From Gammaproteobacteria bacterium UBA7803 (GTDB lineage: Bacteria > Pseudomonadota > Gammaproteobacteria > Pseudomonadales > Azotimanducaceae): 64,000 nt of DNA. This document shows, piece after piece, positions 17,477 through 25,707 of the stretch; the stretch's first letter is position 1, and each line of letters begins with the position of its first letter. The stretch spans positions 30,118-94,117 of the forward strand of contig DLCH01000005.1 of the NCBI GenBank assembly GCA_002480525.1, given 5' to 3'. The notes beneath the pieces were generated by a model. The model searched no databases. It was given only the letters and a program-made list of their open reading frames with translations, and was not told where the DNA came from. The position numbers were made by a program, and so were the translations under genes.

Positions 17477-18091
17477 TCAGAGCTCGAATCGGCCGGCCCC
17501 CTCCCGCACCACCTCCGGCGCGGGGCCGGTGAGGTCCACCACGGTGGTGGGCACGAGACCGCCGTTGCCGGAGTCGATGACCAGGTCGACGGCGTGCTCG
17601 AGGCGCTCGCGGATGTCCTCCGGGTCGGTCATCGGCACGTCGTCGCCGGGCAGCAGCATGGTGGTGGTCATCATCGGCACCTCCAGCATCTCCAGCAGGC
17701 CGAGCGCCACCGGGTGGTCGGGAATGCGGATGCCGATGGTCTTCTTCTTCTCGTGCACCAGCCGCCGCGGCACCTCCCGGGTGGCCGGCAGCAGGAACGT
17801 GAACGGGCCCGGCGTGCAGCGCTTGAGCAGCCGGAAGCTGGCGTCGTCCACGCGGGCGTACACGGCGATGGCCGACAGGTCGCGGCAGGTCAGGGTGAAG
17901 TGATGACCCTTGTCGAGACGCCGGATCTGGCGGATGCGGTCCAGGGCCGACTTCTCGCCGATCTGGCAGCCGAGGGCATAGGTGGTGTCGGTGGGATACA
18001 CGACGACCCCGCCGCCGGCGATGATCTCCGCCGCCCGGGCGAGCAGCCGGGGCTGAGGGTTCTCCGGATGGATGGCAAAATACTGGCTCAC
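17477..18091 (-). CDS. yciO: YciO/Sua5 family RNA-binding protein
   Basis: A 204-residue YrdC-fold protein related to threonylcarbamoyl-AMP synthase, which acts in t6A modification of tRNA. The N-terminal PTDTTYALGC and KGHHFTLTCRDL segments and GPFTFLLPAT are typical of YciO. The KxR/SxN signature of Sua5 is present only in divergent form, so true TsaC activity is uncertain. The GTG at 18091 matches family N-termini (SQYFAIHPENPQ). The frame is open further upstream but lacks homology. It runs in the same direction as trpS. Confidence 0.88.
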   Translation of the reverse strand: MSQYFAIHPENPQPRLLARAAEIIAGGGVVVYPTDTTYALGCQIGEKSALDRIRQIRRLDKGHHFTLTCRDLSAIAVYARVDDASFRLLKRCTPGPFTFLLPATREVPRRLVHEKKKTIGIRIPDHPVALGLLEMLEVPMMTTTMLLPGDDVPMTDPEDIRERLEHAVDLVIDSGNGGLVPTTVVDLTGPAPEVVREGAGRFEL

Positions 18092-18097
18092 GCCTTT

Positions 18098-18103
18098 ATT
18101 ATC
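18098..18103 (-). promoter_or_regulatory. -10 box for yciO, possibly leaderless
   Basis: GATAAT preceded by TGT (extended -10 style) ends six bases before the GTG at 18091, the same spacing as at mtaD. The only SD-like sequence (AAAGG) is too close to the GTG to act normally. Confidence 0.4.
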
Positions 18104-18140
18104 ACACGCCCATGCCCCCCAATCCCAAACTTCCGGCGTC

Positions 18141-18740
18141 ATGACCCAGTTTCTCGATTTCGTGCCGATCGCGATGTTCGTGGCCGTGTACTTCGCCATG
18201 GACATCTACTGGGCCACCGGTGCCCTGATGGCCGCCGTCACCCTGCAGGTCGCCGCCTACCGGCTGATGGGCCGGCCGCTGTCCCGGGAACTGCACCTGA
18301 CCTTCTGGGCCAGCCTGGTCTTCGGCGGCCTGACGCTGGCGTTCCGCAATGAGACGTTCATTCAGTGGAAGCCCACCATCGTCAACTGGCTGCTGGCGGC
18401 TTCCCTGGTGGGCAGCTTCTACGTCGGCCGCACCAACCTGATGAAGCAGCTTCTCGGCAAGCAGCTTTCTCTCGTCGACGAGGTGTGGACCCGGCTCAAT
18501 TTCGGCTGGGCGTTCGGCTTCTTCCTCGCCGGCGTGCTCAACCTGGTGGTGGCCTACAACTTCTCGATGGAGTTCTGGGTCACCTACAAGCTGGTCGGCG
18601 GGTTCGCGCTGACCTTTCTGTACATCGTGATCACCATGGTCTACCTGTCCCGCACGGGCATGCTCGAGCACCAGCAGCCCACCGAGCGGCAGGACGGGGA
18701 CGATGGCAAGACGATCACGCAATCGGGATCCGGAGATTGA
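18141..18740 (+). CDS. yciB: Inner-membrane septation protein A (YciB)
   Basis: A polytopic inner-membrane protein of about 199 residues linked to cell envelope and septation. The sequence opens MTQFLDFVPIAMFVAVYF and has about five to six hydrophobic helices, with the family segment FRNETFIQWKPTIVNWLL and FWVTYKLVGGFALTFLY. The ATG at 18141 matches the conserved N-terminus; the open frame upstream does not. The C-terminal 25 residues are polar. It is divergent from yciO and overlaps the next gene's TTG start. Confidence 0.93.
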   Translation: MTQFLDFVPIAMFVAVYFAMDIYWATGALMAAVTLQVAAYRLMGRPLSRELHLTFWASLVFGGLTLAFRNETFIQWKPTIVNWLLAASLVGSFYVGRTNLMKQLLGKQLSLVDEVWTRLNFGWAFGFFLAGVLNLVVAYNFSMEFWVTYKLVGGFALTFLYIVITMVYLSRTGMLEHQQPTERQDGDDGKTITQSGSGD

Positions 18741-19441
18741 AGGAACAGCACCTGACCCAGCCCCACGCGCGCCGGCGGCGCAGCACACTGGCTTCGGCCG
18801 CGCTCCTCGGCGCGCTGCTCGCGGCGCCCGTCACCGCCGCCGGCGAGACCATGTACGTGTCCGACGAGCTGCTGATCACCTTCCGCACCCAGCCGAGCAC
18901 CCGCGGCGAGATCCTGCGCAACCTCTCCTCCGGCACCGCGGTGGAGGTGCTGGAGATGCCGGCCGAGGGGGAATGGGCCCGGGTGCGCCTCGGCAGCGGC
19001 CGGGAGGGCTGGGTGCGCAAGCAGTACCTGCAGGCCCAGCCGGTGGCCCGGGACCAGCTCGCCGCGGCGAACCGCGAGGTCGAGCAGCTCACGCGCACGG
19101 TCGCCGAGCTGCGGGAGCGCCTGAACACGGTGCAGGCCGCCCGGTCCGAAGCGGAGCAGAGCACCGAGAATCTGGACGAACGGGTCAACACTCTGACCCG
19201 GGAGCTGGCGGAGATCCGCCGGGTCTCCGCCTCCGCCATCGAGACGGCCGCCGAGAACCGCCGCCTGCAGGAGCTGAACGGCCGGCTGCGCGCAGAGCTC
19301 GACACCCTGGTGGAGGAACGCGACCGGCTCGAGGCCGCGGCGGAGCAGCGCTGGCTGATGATCGGCGGCGGGCTGGTGCTGGCCGGCCTGGTGCTGGGCC
19401 TGGTGATCAAGTCCCGCCCCCGCCGCAGCGCCTGGACATGA
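18737..19441 (+). CDS. Exported SH3-domain protein with C-terminal anchor (TIGR04211-like)
   Basis: A 234-residue envelope protein. A signal-like segment (SALLGALLAAP type, ending TAAG) leads to a bacterial SH3 domain (about 38-100; TMYVSDELLITFRTQPS, GWVRKQYL). A coiled coil of about 110 residues rich in Glu/Arg/Leu follows, then a single membrane helix (WLMIGGGLVLAGLVLGLVI) and a basic tail. This layout matches the YgiM-like family of unknown function. The TTG at 18737 overlaps the yciB stop and has GGAG just upstream; no ATG precedes the mature region. The stop overlaps pdxJ (ATGA). Confidence 0.8.
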   Translation: MKEQHLTQPHARRRRSTLASAALLGALLAAPVTAAGETMYVSDELLITFRTQPSTRGEILRNLSSGTAVEVLEMPAEGEWARVRLGSGREGWVRKQYLQAQPVARDQLAAANREVEQLTRTVAELRERLNTVQAARSEAEQSTENLDERVNTLTRELAEIRRVSASAIETAAENRRLQELNGRLRAELDTLVEERDRLEAAAEQRWLMIGGGLVLAGLVLGLVIKSRPRRSAWT

Positions 19442-20214
19442 CCGTCCTCAGCGTCAACCTGAACAAGGTCGCCCTGCTGCGCAATGCCCGGGGCGGCGAC
19501 ACGCCGAGCGTGGTCGGGGCGGCGCGTACGGTGCTGACCGCTGGCGGCCAGGGCATCACCGTCCACCCGCGCCCCGACCAGCGCCACATCCGGCCCCACG
19601 ACGTGACGGACCTGGCGGCCCTGCTGAAGGCGGACTACCCGGACATCGAGCTCAACATCGAGGGCAACCCGTTCGCCGGGCCGCGGGACAACGGGTTTCC
19701 GGGCTTCGACGCGCTGATCGAGACCGCCCGGCCCGCCCAGGCGACGCTGGTGCCGGATACGGACAACCAGCTCACCTCGGACCACGGCTGGGATCTGACC
19801 GGCGACACCGCCCGGCTCGAGGACACCATCGCCCGCTATCAGGGCCTGGGCGCCCGGGTGAGCCTGTTCATGGACCCGGACCCGGACCAGATCGACCGTG
19901 CCCGGGCCTGCGGCGCCGACCGCATCGAGCTCTACACCGGGCCGTTCGCCGAGGTGGTGTGGGCACACGGCATCGACGCGCCGGAGAGCCTCGACAGCTT
20001 CGAACGCTACCGGGCGGCGGCACGGCACGCCGTCGCCGCGGGCCTGGGCGTGAACGCCGGGCACGACCTCGACCTCGTCAACCTGCCGCTGTTCCGGCGG
20101 ATCCGCGAGGTGGCGGAGGTGTCCATCGGCCACGCCCTGATCAGCGACGCCCTGGACATGGGCCTCACCGCGGCGGTGAAGGCCTATCTCGCCGCTCTGC
20201 AGGAGGACTCGTGA
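19438..20214 (+). CDS. pdxJ: Pyridoxine 5'-phosphate synthase
   Basis: Condenses 3-amino-2-oxopropyl phosphate with deoxyxylulose 5-phosphate to make PNP, the last ring-forming step of vitamin B6 synthesis. The 258-residue TIM barrel has LSVNLNKVALLRNARGG, GITVHPRPDQRHI, IELNIEGNPF and GVNAGHDLDL. The N-NK-ALLRNARGG and NIEGNPF signatures resemble the form in Xanthomonadales and Bacteroidetes rather than the E. coli type (NIDHIATLRNARG). It is not next to recO or acpS. The ATG overlaps the preceding stop by four bases. Confidence 0.93.
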   Translation: MTVLSVNLNKVALLRNARGGDTPSVVGAARTVLTAGGQGITVHPRPDQRHIRPHDVTDLAALLKADYPDIELNIEGNPFAGPRDNGFPGFDALIETARPAQATLVPDTDNQLTSDHGWDLTGDTARLEDTIARYQGLGARVSLFMDPDPDQIDRARACGADRIELYTGPFAEVVWAHGIDAPESLDSFERYRAAARHAVAAGLGVNAGHDLDLVNLPLFRRIREVAEVSIGHALISDALDMGLTAAVKAYLAALQEDS

Positions 20215-20216
20215 TC

Positions 20217-20804
20217 ATGACCCATCGGATCGGCAACGCGCTGGGCCGGATGTTCCGGCAGGCGGCGGTGGTCGTGCTGCTGGCGACGGCCGGCACGGCG
20301 GCCGCCGACGACCAGCCCCGGGTGCGGCTGGAGACCAGCATGGGCGACATCGTGCTGGAGCTGCTGCCGGAGCGGGCGCCGGCCACCGTGGCCAACTTCC
20401 TGCGGCTGGTGGACGACGACTTCTACGACGGCCTGATCTTCCACCGGGTGGTGGCGGGCTTCGTCATCCAGGCCGGCGGCTACGACGTGGGCATGAACTA
20501 CCGCGAGCCCCCGGGCACCGTGGTGAACGAGGCCGGCAACGGCCTGGTCAACGCCAGCGGCACCGTGGCCATGGCGCGGCTCGACGACCCGGACTCCGCG
20601 GACGCCCAGTTCTTCATCAACGTGAAGGACAACGACCATCTGAACGCCGGCGCGGGCAAGCCCGGCTACACGGTGTTCGGCCGGGTGGTCGAGGGCATGG
20701 ACGTGGTCACCGAGATCGAGCTGTCGGACACCACCCGCAAGGCGGGCATGGCCGGCGTGCCCGAGCGGCCGATCGTCATCGAACGGGCCAGCCGGGTCGA
20801 GTAG
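20217..20804 (+). CDS. Periplasmic peptidyl-prolyl cis-trans isomerase (cyclophilin)
   Basis: A 195-residue cyclophilin that isomerises proline peptide bonds. An N-terminal signal peptide (AAVVVLLATAGTAAA, cleavage near AAADDQ) predicts periplasmic location, like PpiA. The fold motifs are VRLETSMGDIVLELLP, FYDGLIFHRVVAGFVIQAGG and DADAQFFIN-type SADAQFFINVKDN. The ATG at 20217 lies 10 bases after a perfect AGGAGG; a GTG at 20211 is the alternative. It follows pdxJ closely. Confidence 0.92.
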   Translation: MTHRIGNALGRMFRQAAVVVLLATAGTAAADDQPRVRLETSMGDIVLELLPERAPATVANFLRLVDDDFYDGLIFHRVVAGFVIQAGGYDVGMNYREPPGTVVNEAGNGLVNASGTVAMARLDDPDSADAQFFINVKDNDHLNAGAGKPGYTVFGRVVEGMDVVTEIELSDTTRKAGMAGVPERPIVIERASRVE

Positions 20805-20861
20805 CCGCCCCTCCGCCCGGTTGGGTATCATGCGCGGCTTTCACACGTGCCAGCCTGATTC

Positions 20862-21476
20862 ATGAGAACCCTCTTCGTCGCCGCAGCGAGCGCCCTGTTC
20901 TTCGCCGCCCTCGTCACCGAACTGTCCATGCGCCTGTGGCCGGGCAGCTACGTCGCCCTGCTCGTGCTGTCCGCCGTCGCCCTGTTCGTGTCCGGAACCC
21001 TGAACCTGAAGCTCGCCGGCCTGCTCGGCGCCGGGACCGGGGCCGCCGCCCGTCGCGACCAGCCGGCGGGGGGCAACCGCCAGCGCCAGGAGCGCTCCGG
21101 CCGCGCCGGCAGCCGCCCGTCCGAACGGGGCCGCTCCCCGGGGCGCGCCCGCTCCGAGGAGCGGGGCGGCAACGGCCGGACCGACGGCGATCGCAAGCGC
21201 CAGGCCGACCGGCCGCCGCGCCCGGCGGAGCCGCCGCCGGACGGGCCCCGGGAGACCGGCACCGTCAAGTGGTTCAACCGCACCAAGGGGTTCGGCTTCG
21301 TGATCCGCGAATCCGGCCAGGAGATCTTCGTGCACCAGCGCTCGATCCGTCTGACCGGTGAAGGGGACCAGCGCAGCCGGCCGAACCTCAAGGACGGCCA
21401 GACCGTGACGTTCGTCGTCGCCGAGCGGGAGAAGGGACTCCAGGCGGAAGACGTCGTGCCCGGCGAATCGAGCTGA
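20862..21476 (+). CDS. Membrane-anchored cold-shock-domain protein
   Basis: A 204-residue protein with two N-terminal membrane helices (about 4-22 and 29-54), an Arg/Gly/Pro-rich disordered linker (about 57-130) and a C-terminal cold-shock domain. The domain has GTVKWFNRTKGFGFV (RNP1) and EIFVHQRSI (RNP2), with the aromatic nucleic-acid-binding residues in place. Ordinary Csp proteins are soluble and about 70 residues. The basic linker and CSD should face the cytoplasm and could tether RNA at the membrane; this role is inferred. It precedes argS by 10 bases. Confidence 0.88.
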   Translation: MRTLFVAAASALFFAALVTELSMRLWPGSYVALLVLSAVALFVSGTLNLKLAGLLGAGTGAAARRDQPAGGNRQRQERSGRAGSRPSERGRSPGRARSEERGGNGRTDGDRKRQADRPPRPAEPPPDGPRETGTVKWFNRTKGFGFVIRESGQEIFVHQRSIRLTGEGDQRSRPNLKDGQTVTFVVAEREKGLQAEDVVPGESS

Positions 21477-21486
21477 CGCCGCCGCC

Positions 21487-23190
21487 GTGAACCTGAAGCG
21501 ACTGCTCAACGACCGCATCGCCGCCGCCCTCGAGGCGAGCCTCGGCGAGGCGGCGCCGGCGGTGGTGCAGTCCGCCGCCCGCCCGGAGTTCGGCGACTAC
21601 CAGGCCAACGGGGTCATGGGCGCGGCCAAGCGCCTCAAACGCAACCCCCGCGAGGTGGCCGCGGACGTGGTCGCCCGCGCCGACCTCGCCGGTATCGCCG
21701 CCCGGTGCGAGATCGCCGGCCCGGGCTTCCTCAACGTCACCCTGGACGACGGATTCCTGGCCACGAGCCTCGCGACGTCGGCGCCCGTGGAAGCCGCGCC
21801 GGAACCGGAAACGGTGGTCGTGGACTACTCCTGCCCGAACCTGGCCAAGGAGATGCACGTCGGGCATCTGCGCAGCACCATCATCGGCGACGCCATGGCC
21901 CGCGTGCTGGAGGCGCTCGGGCACACCGTGATCCGCCAGAACCACGTCGGCGACTGGGGCACCCAGTTCGGCATGCTGCTCACGTTCCTCGACGAGACCG
22001 GCGCCGACTCCGAGCTGCTCTCGGACCTGGAGACCTTCTACCGCGAGGCGAAGAAGCGCTTCGACGCGGACGTGGATTTCGCCGACCGGAGCCGCCGCGC
22101 CGTGGTCGGCCTGCAGCGCGGCGACCCCGAGATCCGCCGGCGCTGGCAGCGGTTCATCGACATCTCCCTGTCCCACTGCCAGGAGATCTACGACCGCCTG
22201 GGCACGACGCTCAGGCCCGAGCACGTCATGGCCGAGAGCGCCTACAACGACGACCTCGACGCCGTGATCGCGGACCTCGACGCCGCGGGCCTGCTGGAGG
22301 AATCCCAGGGCGCGCGCTGCGTGTTCCTCGACGAGTTCAAGGGCAAGGACGGCGAGACCCTGCCGCTGATCGTGCAGAAGTCCGACGGCGGCTATCTCTA
22401 CGCCACCACGGACCTGGCGGCCGTGCGCTACCGCGCGCGCCGGCTCGAGGCGGACCGGGTGATGTACTTCACCGACGCCCGTCAGGCGCTGCACTTCCGC
22501 CAGGTGTTCGCCGTCGCCGGCCGGGCCGGTTTCGCGCGCGACGGCATGAGCCTCGAGCATCATCCGTTCGGCGCCATGCTGGGCACCGACGGCAAGCCGT
22601 TCAAGACGCGGGCGGGCGAGGTGGTGAAGCTGATCCAGCTCCTCGACGAAGCCGAGGAACGGGCCCTTGCGGAGGTCACCCGGCGCAACCCGGAGCTGCC
22701 CGAGGCGGAACGCCGGGAGATCGCGCGGGTGATCGGCATCGGCGCCGTGAAGTACGCCGACCTGTCCAAGAACCGCACCAGCGACTACGTGTTCGACTGG
22801 GACCAGATGCTGTCCTTCGACGGCAACACGGCGCCCTATCTGCTCTACGCCTACAGCCGCATCCGCAGCGTGTTCCGCCGCGGCGAGGTGGACGAGGACG
22901 CGCTGACCGGCGACGTCCTGCTCGCCGCGCCGGAGGAGCACACCCTGGCGGTGACGCTGCTGCGCCTTCAGGAAACCCTCGAGAGCGTGGCCGCGGACGG
23001 TTTCCCGCACCTGCTGTGCGGCTATCTCTACGAACTGGCCGTGCAGTTCATGCGGTTCTACGAGGCCTGTCCGATCCTGACGGCCGAAGGCGACGTCCGG
23101 GCCAGCCGGCTGCTGCTGTGCCGGCGCACGGCGGAGACGCTGAAGACGGGGTTGAACCTGCTGGGGATCGAGACGGTCGAGCGGATGTGA
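21487..23190 (+). CDS. argS: Arginyl-tRNA synthetase
   Basis: Charges tRNA-Arg. The 567-residue class I enzyme has an N-terminal Add1 domain, the HIGH-type CPNLAKEMHVGHLRST, NHVGDWGTQFG, a KMSKS-equivalent region LGTDGKPFKTRAG (the family often lacks a canonical KMSKS), and an anticodon-binding DALR domain ending LGIETVERM. The start is GTG at 21487. Length is close to the usual 575-590. It is followed by a REP-like element. Confidence 0.97.
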   Translation: MNLKRLLNDRIAAALEASLGEAAPAVVQSAARPEFGDYQANGVMGAAKRLKRNPREVAADVVARADLAGIAARCEIAGPGFLNVTLDDGFLATSLATSAPVEAAPEPETVVVDYSCPNLAKEMHVGHLRSTIIGDAMARVLEALGHTVIRQNHVGDWGTQFGMLLTFLDETGADSELLSDLETFYREAKKRFDADVDFADRSRRAVVGLQRGDPEIRRRWQRFIDISLSHCQEIYDRLGTTLRPEHVMAESAYNDDLDAVIADLDAAGLLEESQGARCVFLDEFKGKDGETLPLIVQKSDGGYLYATTDLAAVRYRARRLEADRVMYFTDARQALHFRQVFAVAGRAGFARDGMSLEHHPFGAMLGTDGKPFKTRAGEVVKLIQLLDEAEERALAEVTRRNPELPEAERREIARVIGIGAVKYADLSKNRTSDYVFDWDQMLSFDGNTAPYLLYAYSRIRSVFRRGEVDEDALTGDVLLAAPEEHTLAVTLLRLQETLESVAADGFPHLLCGYLYELAVQFMRFYEACPILTAEGDVRASRLLLCRRTAETLKTGLNLLGIETVERM

Positions 23191-23203
23191 GGCCGGCCGC
23201 CGG

Positions 23204-23272
23204 TGTGGGAGCGCTCTCCAGAGCGCGATTCGGATTGGCGAACGCCATCGCGCTCAGGAGAGCGCTCCCACA
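23204..23272. repeat. REP-like inverted repeat, family C
   Basis: Arms of 26 bases (23204-23229 and 23247-23272) starting TGTGGGAGCGCTCTCC, with one mismatch. Each arm holds GCGCTCT-CC-AGAGCGC or its equivalent. It lies between the convergent argS and desaturase genes. Confidence 0.92.
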
Positions 23273-23335
23273 AGGCATCTACCGAAATCGTGAGACCATG
23301 GAGCCGGGAGATTTCCCCGGCTCCATATGACCGCC

Positions 23336-24541
23336 TCAGGCCCTGGCGAGCTGCGGCATGGTGTAGGAGCGGATCTCCGCCACGAAGCTCTGCAGCGACT
23401 GGATGCCGGTGGCTTCCGCGTCGCAGCACCAGGCCTTCAGCTCGTTCAGCAGTTCCTCGGCGCCGGCGCTGCGCTTGGCCCACACGCCCTGCAGGCGCTG
23501 CTTGAACTCGTAGATGGTCTGCAGCTTCGGGCTGGCGTCGAGGATCTCGCTGATCTTGTCCTGACCGGCCTCGTCCACCAGCTCGTCCGCCCGGGACAGC
23601 ATGCGCTTGGCGGCGCGGACCACGCTGCGGCGGGCGTTGCCGGCACGCTCGAGCTCCTGCTCCACCAGCGGCGAGACCACGTCGCGGGAGTACTTGGCCA
23701 TCACCCGGAAGCGGTCGTTCAGCACCGCCCAGGCGGTGTCGACGTCCATGGTGTTCTTGCCGGGCACCTGGGCCACCACCGGACCCTTGCTGCGGGCCTT
23801 GGCCATCCCGAGCATCTCGAAGATGCGGATGTACATCCAGCCGATGTCGAACTCCCAGGGCTTCTGGGACAGCTTGGCGGAGTTCGGATAGGTGTGATGG
23901 TTGTTGTGCAGCTCCTCGCCGGCGATGACGATGCCCCAGGGCGAGATGTTGCGGGACGCGTCCGCACACTCGAAGTTGCGGTAGCCCCAGAAGTGGCCGA
24001 TGCCGTTGATCACGCCGGCGGCGAAGAACGGCGTCCACACCATCTGCACGGCCCACACCGTCAGACCGATGGCACCGAACAGGGCCACGTCGATGATCAT
24101 CATCAGCGCGACGCCCAGCACGCCGTGGGGCGTGTAGACGTGACGCTCCAGCCAGTCGTCGGGCGTGCCGGCGCCGTAGCGCTGCATGATCGCCTCGTTC
24201 TTGGAGGCAGCCCGGTAGGCCTCTGCGCCCCGCCAGAGGATGTTGCTCAGCCCCATCACCTGCGGGCTGTGCGGATCTTCCGCCGTCTCACAGGTCGCGT
24301 GGTGCTTGCGGTGAATGGCGGTCCATTCCTTGGTGTTCATGCCCGTGGTCATCCACAGCCAGAACCGGAAGAAGTGCTTCAGCACCGGATGCAGCTCCAC
24401 CGAGCGGTGGGCCGAATGACGGTGCAGGTACACGGTCACCGAGATCATCGTGATGTGCGTGACGACCAGGGTGAAGACAACCAGCTCCAGCGCGGAAAGA
24501 TGCCACAGTCCGTTACTGAGCCAATCGAGAAATGCAGTCAC
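23336..24541 (-). CDS. Acyl-CoA delta-9-type fatty acid desaturase
   Basis: A 401-residue membrane desaturase that introduces a cis double bond into saturated acyl chains, using a di-iron centre. The three histidine boxes are HRHSAH (about 40-45), HRKHH (about 78-82) and ELHNNHH (about 214-220), with hydrophobic helices between. After about residue 260 a soluble helical tail of 140 residues follows, longer than in the core family. The SD is AAGGAG. It is divergent from the sulfurtransferase gene. Near the C-terminus, 23363-23378 looks like an altered REP boundary. Confidence 0.9.
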   Translation of the reverse strand: MTAFLDWLSNGLWHLSALELVVFTLVVTHITMISVTVYLHRHSAHRSVELHPVLKHFFRFWLWMTTGMNTKEWTAIHRKHHATCETAEDPHSPQVMGLSNILWRGAEAYRAASKNEAIMQRYGAGTPDDWLERHVYTPHGVLGVALMMIIDVALFGAIGLTVWAVQMVWTPFFAAGVINGIGHFWGYRNFECADASRNISPWGIVIAGEELHNNHHTYPNSAKLSQKPWEFDIGWMYIRIFEMLGMAKARSKGPVVAQVPGKNTMDVDTAWAVLNDRFRVMAKYSRDVVSPLVEQELERAGNARRSVVRAAKRMLSRADELVDEAGQDKISEILDASPKLQTIYEFKQRLQGVWAKRSAGAEELLNELKAWCCDAEATGIQSLQSFVAEIRSYTMPQLARA

Positions 24542-24894
24542 TAGGGGAGTTCTCCTTTGCGGGCCGTGCCCGGCATAGAATGTCTTCGGGCTTCAGTCCC
24601 GAATAAACTATCGCGGCATTGTGACAACAACATCCTCAAAACACTACTACGGGGAAACCGTATCCGCCGGGGTGTTTCGGGCTGCCGCCGCTGCGTCGCC
24701 GTCGACGTGAGGACGTCCGACCGTCGGACGCCCGGCAGTTAGAAAGCCGATACGAGGAAAAGTTTAGACGGACGGCGCCGGCCCGCCTGTGACCGGCGTC
24801 GGACCCCGGCACAGACGGGCCGTTCGGCCGAACCGGCGGATGTTGGCGCCGGACGGCCCGTCCCGCCGCCATCGAGCCGGAATGGGACGAAATT
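24542..24894. other. 353-base intergenic region, desaturase / sulfurtransferase
   Basis: No convincing gene lies here. It contains two palindromes, CGTCCGAC-C-GTCGGACG (24714-24730) and GTTCGGCCGAAC (24822-24833), and an AT-richer stretch around 24600-24660 that may hold the desaturase promoter. The first palindrome could be an operator or a hairpin. No DesT or FabR consensus was recognised. Confidence 0.5.
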
Positions 24895-25707
24895 ATGTCA
24901 AACAAAGTGCATGAAACCCTGATTTCTCCCGAAGAGCTGGCGCGCCGGATCGATCGCTGCCGGATCCTCGACTGCCGCGCGAGGCTGGGCGACCCGGATT
25001 TCGGCCGCGCCGCCTACGCGGCCGGCCACCTGCCCGGCGCCGTCTACGCCAGCCTGGACGACGACTTCGCCGCCCCGGCCGGGGACGGCGGCCGCCACCC
25101 GCTGCCCGATCCGGAAACGCTGCGGGACCGGTTCCGCGCCTGGGGCGTCGACGACGGCGATCAGATCGTGGTCTACGACGACGCCGGCGGCGCCTTCGCC
25201 GCCCGCGCGTGGTGGTGCGCCCGCTGGCTCGGCCACCGCGCCGTCGCGGTGCTGGACGGCGGCTTCGGGGCCTGGCAGGGGCCGCTCAGTCAGGCCCATC
25301 CCGTGGTCGACCCCGGCAACTTCTCGATCCGCCCGGCGCTGACCCGCACCGTCGACGCGGACACGCTGCTGGCCGGGCTGGCGGACGCCAGCCTGGTCGA
25401 TGCCCGCGCCCTGCCCCGCTTCGAGGGCCGGGAGGAACCCATCGACCCGGTGGCCGGCCACATTCCCGGCGCCCGCTGCCTGCCGTTCCAGGACAATCTG
25501 GACGAGCACGGCCGGTTCCGCCCGGCGGCGGCCCTGGCCGAGCGCTTCGCCGGGCTGCCGGACGACGTGGTGTGCTACTGCGGCTCGGGCGTCACCGCCG
25601 CCCACAACGTGCTCGCCATGCGCATCGCCGGGCGGCCGGAGCCCGTGCTGTATCCGGGAAGCTGGAGCGAATGGATCCGGGATCCGGCGCGTCCCCGTGC
25701 GCCCTGA
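24895..25707 (+). CDS. sseA: 3-mercaptopyruvate / thiosulfate sulfurtransferase
   Basis: A 270-residue two-domain rhodanese. The N-terminal domain is inactive, as usual; the C-terminal domain has the catalytic Cys in CYCGSGVTAAHN. The loop CGSGVTA is the form found in mercaptopyruvate sulfurtransferases, while classic thiosulfate rhodaneses have CRKGVT, so MST is the better guess. Conserved QIVVYDDAGGAFAARAWW is also present. The 3' end overlaps mnmC by 11 bases. Confidence 0.88.
   Translation: MSNKVHETLISPEELARRIDRCRILDCRARLGDPDFGRAAYAAGHLPGAVYASLDDDFAAPAGDGGRHPLPDPETLRDRFRAWGVDDGDQIVVYDDAGGAFAARAWWCARWLGHRAVAVLDGGFGAWQGPLSQAHPVVDPGNFSIRPALTRTVDADTLLAGLADASLVDARALPRFEGREEPIDPVAGHIPGARCLPFQDNLDEHGRFRPAAALAERFAGLPDDVVCYCGSGVTAAHNVLAMRIAGRPEPVLYPGSWSEWIRDPARPRAP

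Noticed and set aside
24557..24742. 61-codon open frame upstream of the desaturase
   Set aside because: No SD and no conserved composition. It lies in the probable promoter region.
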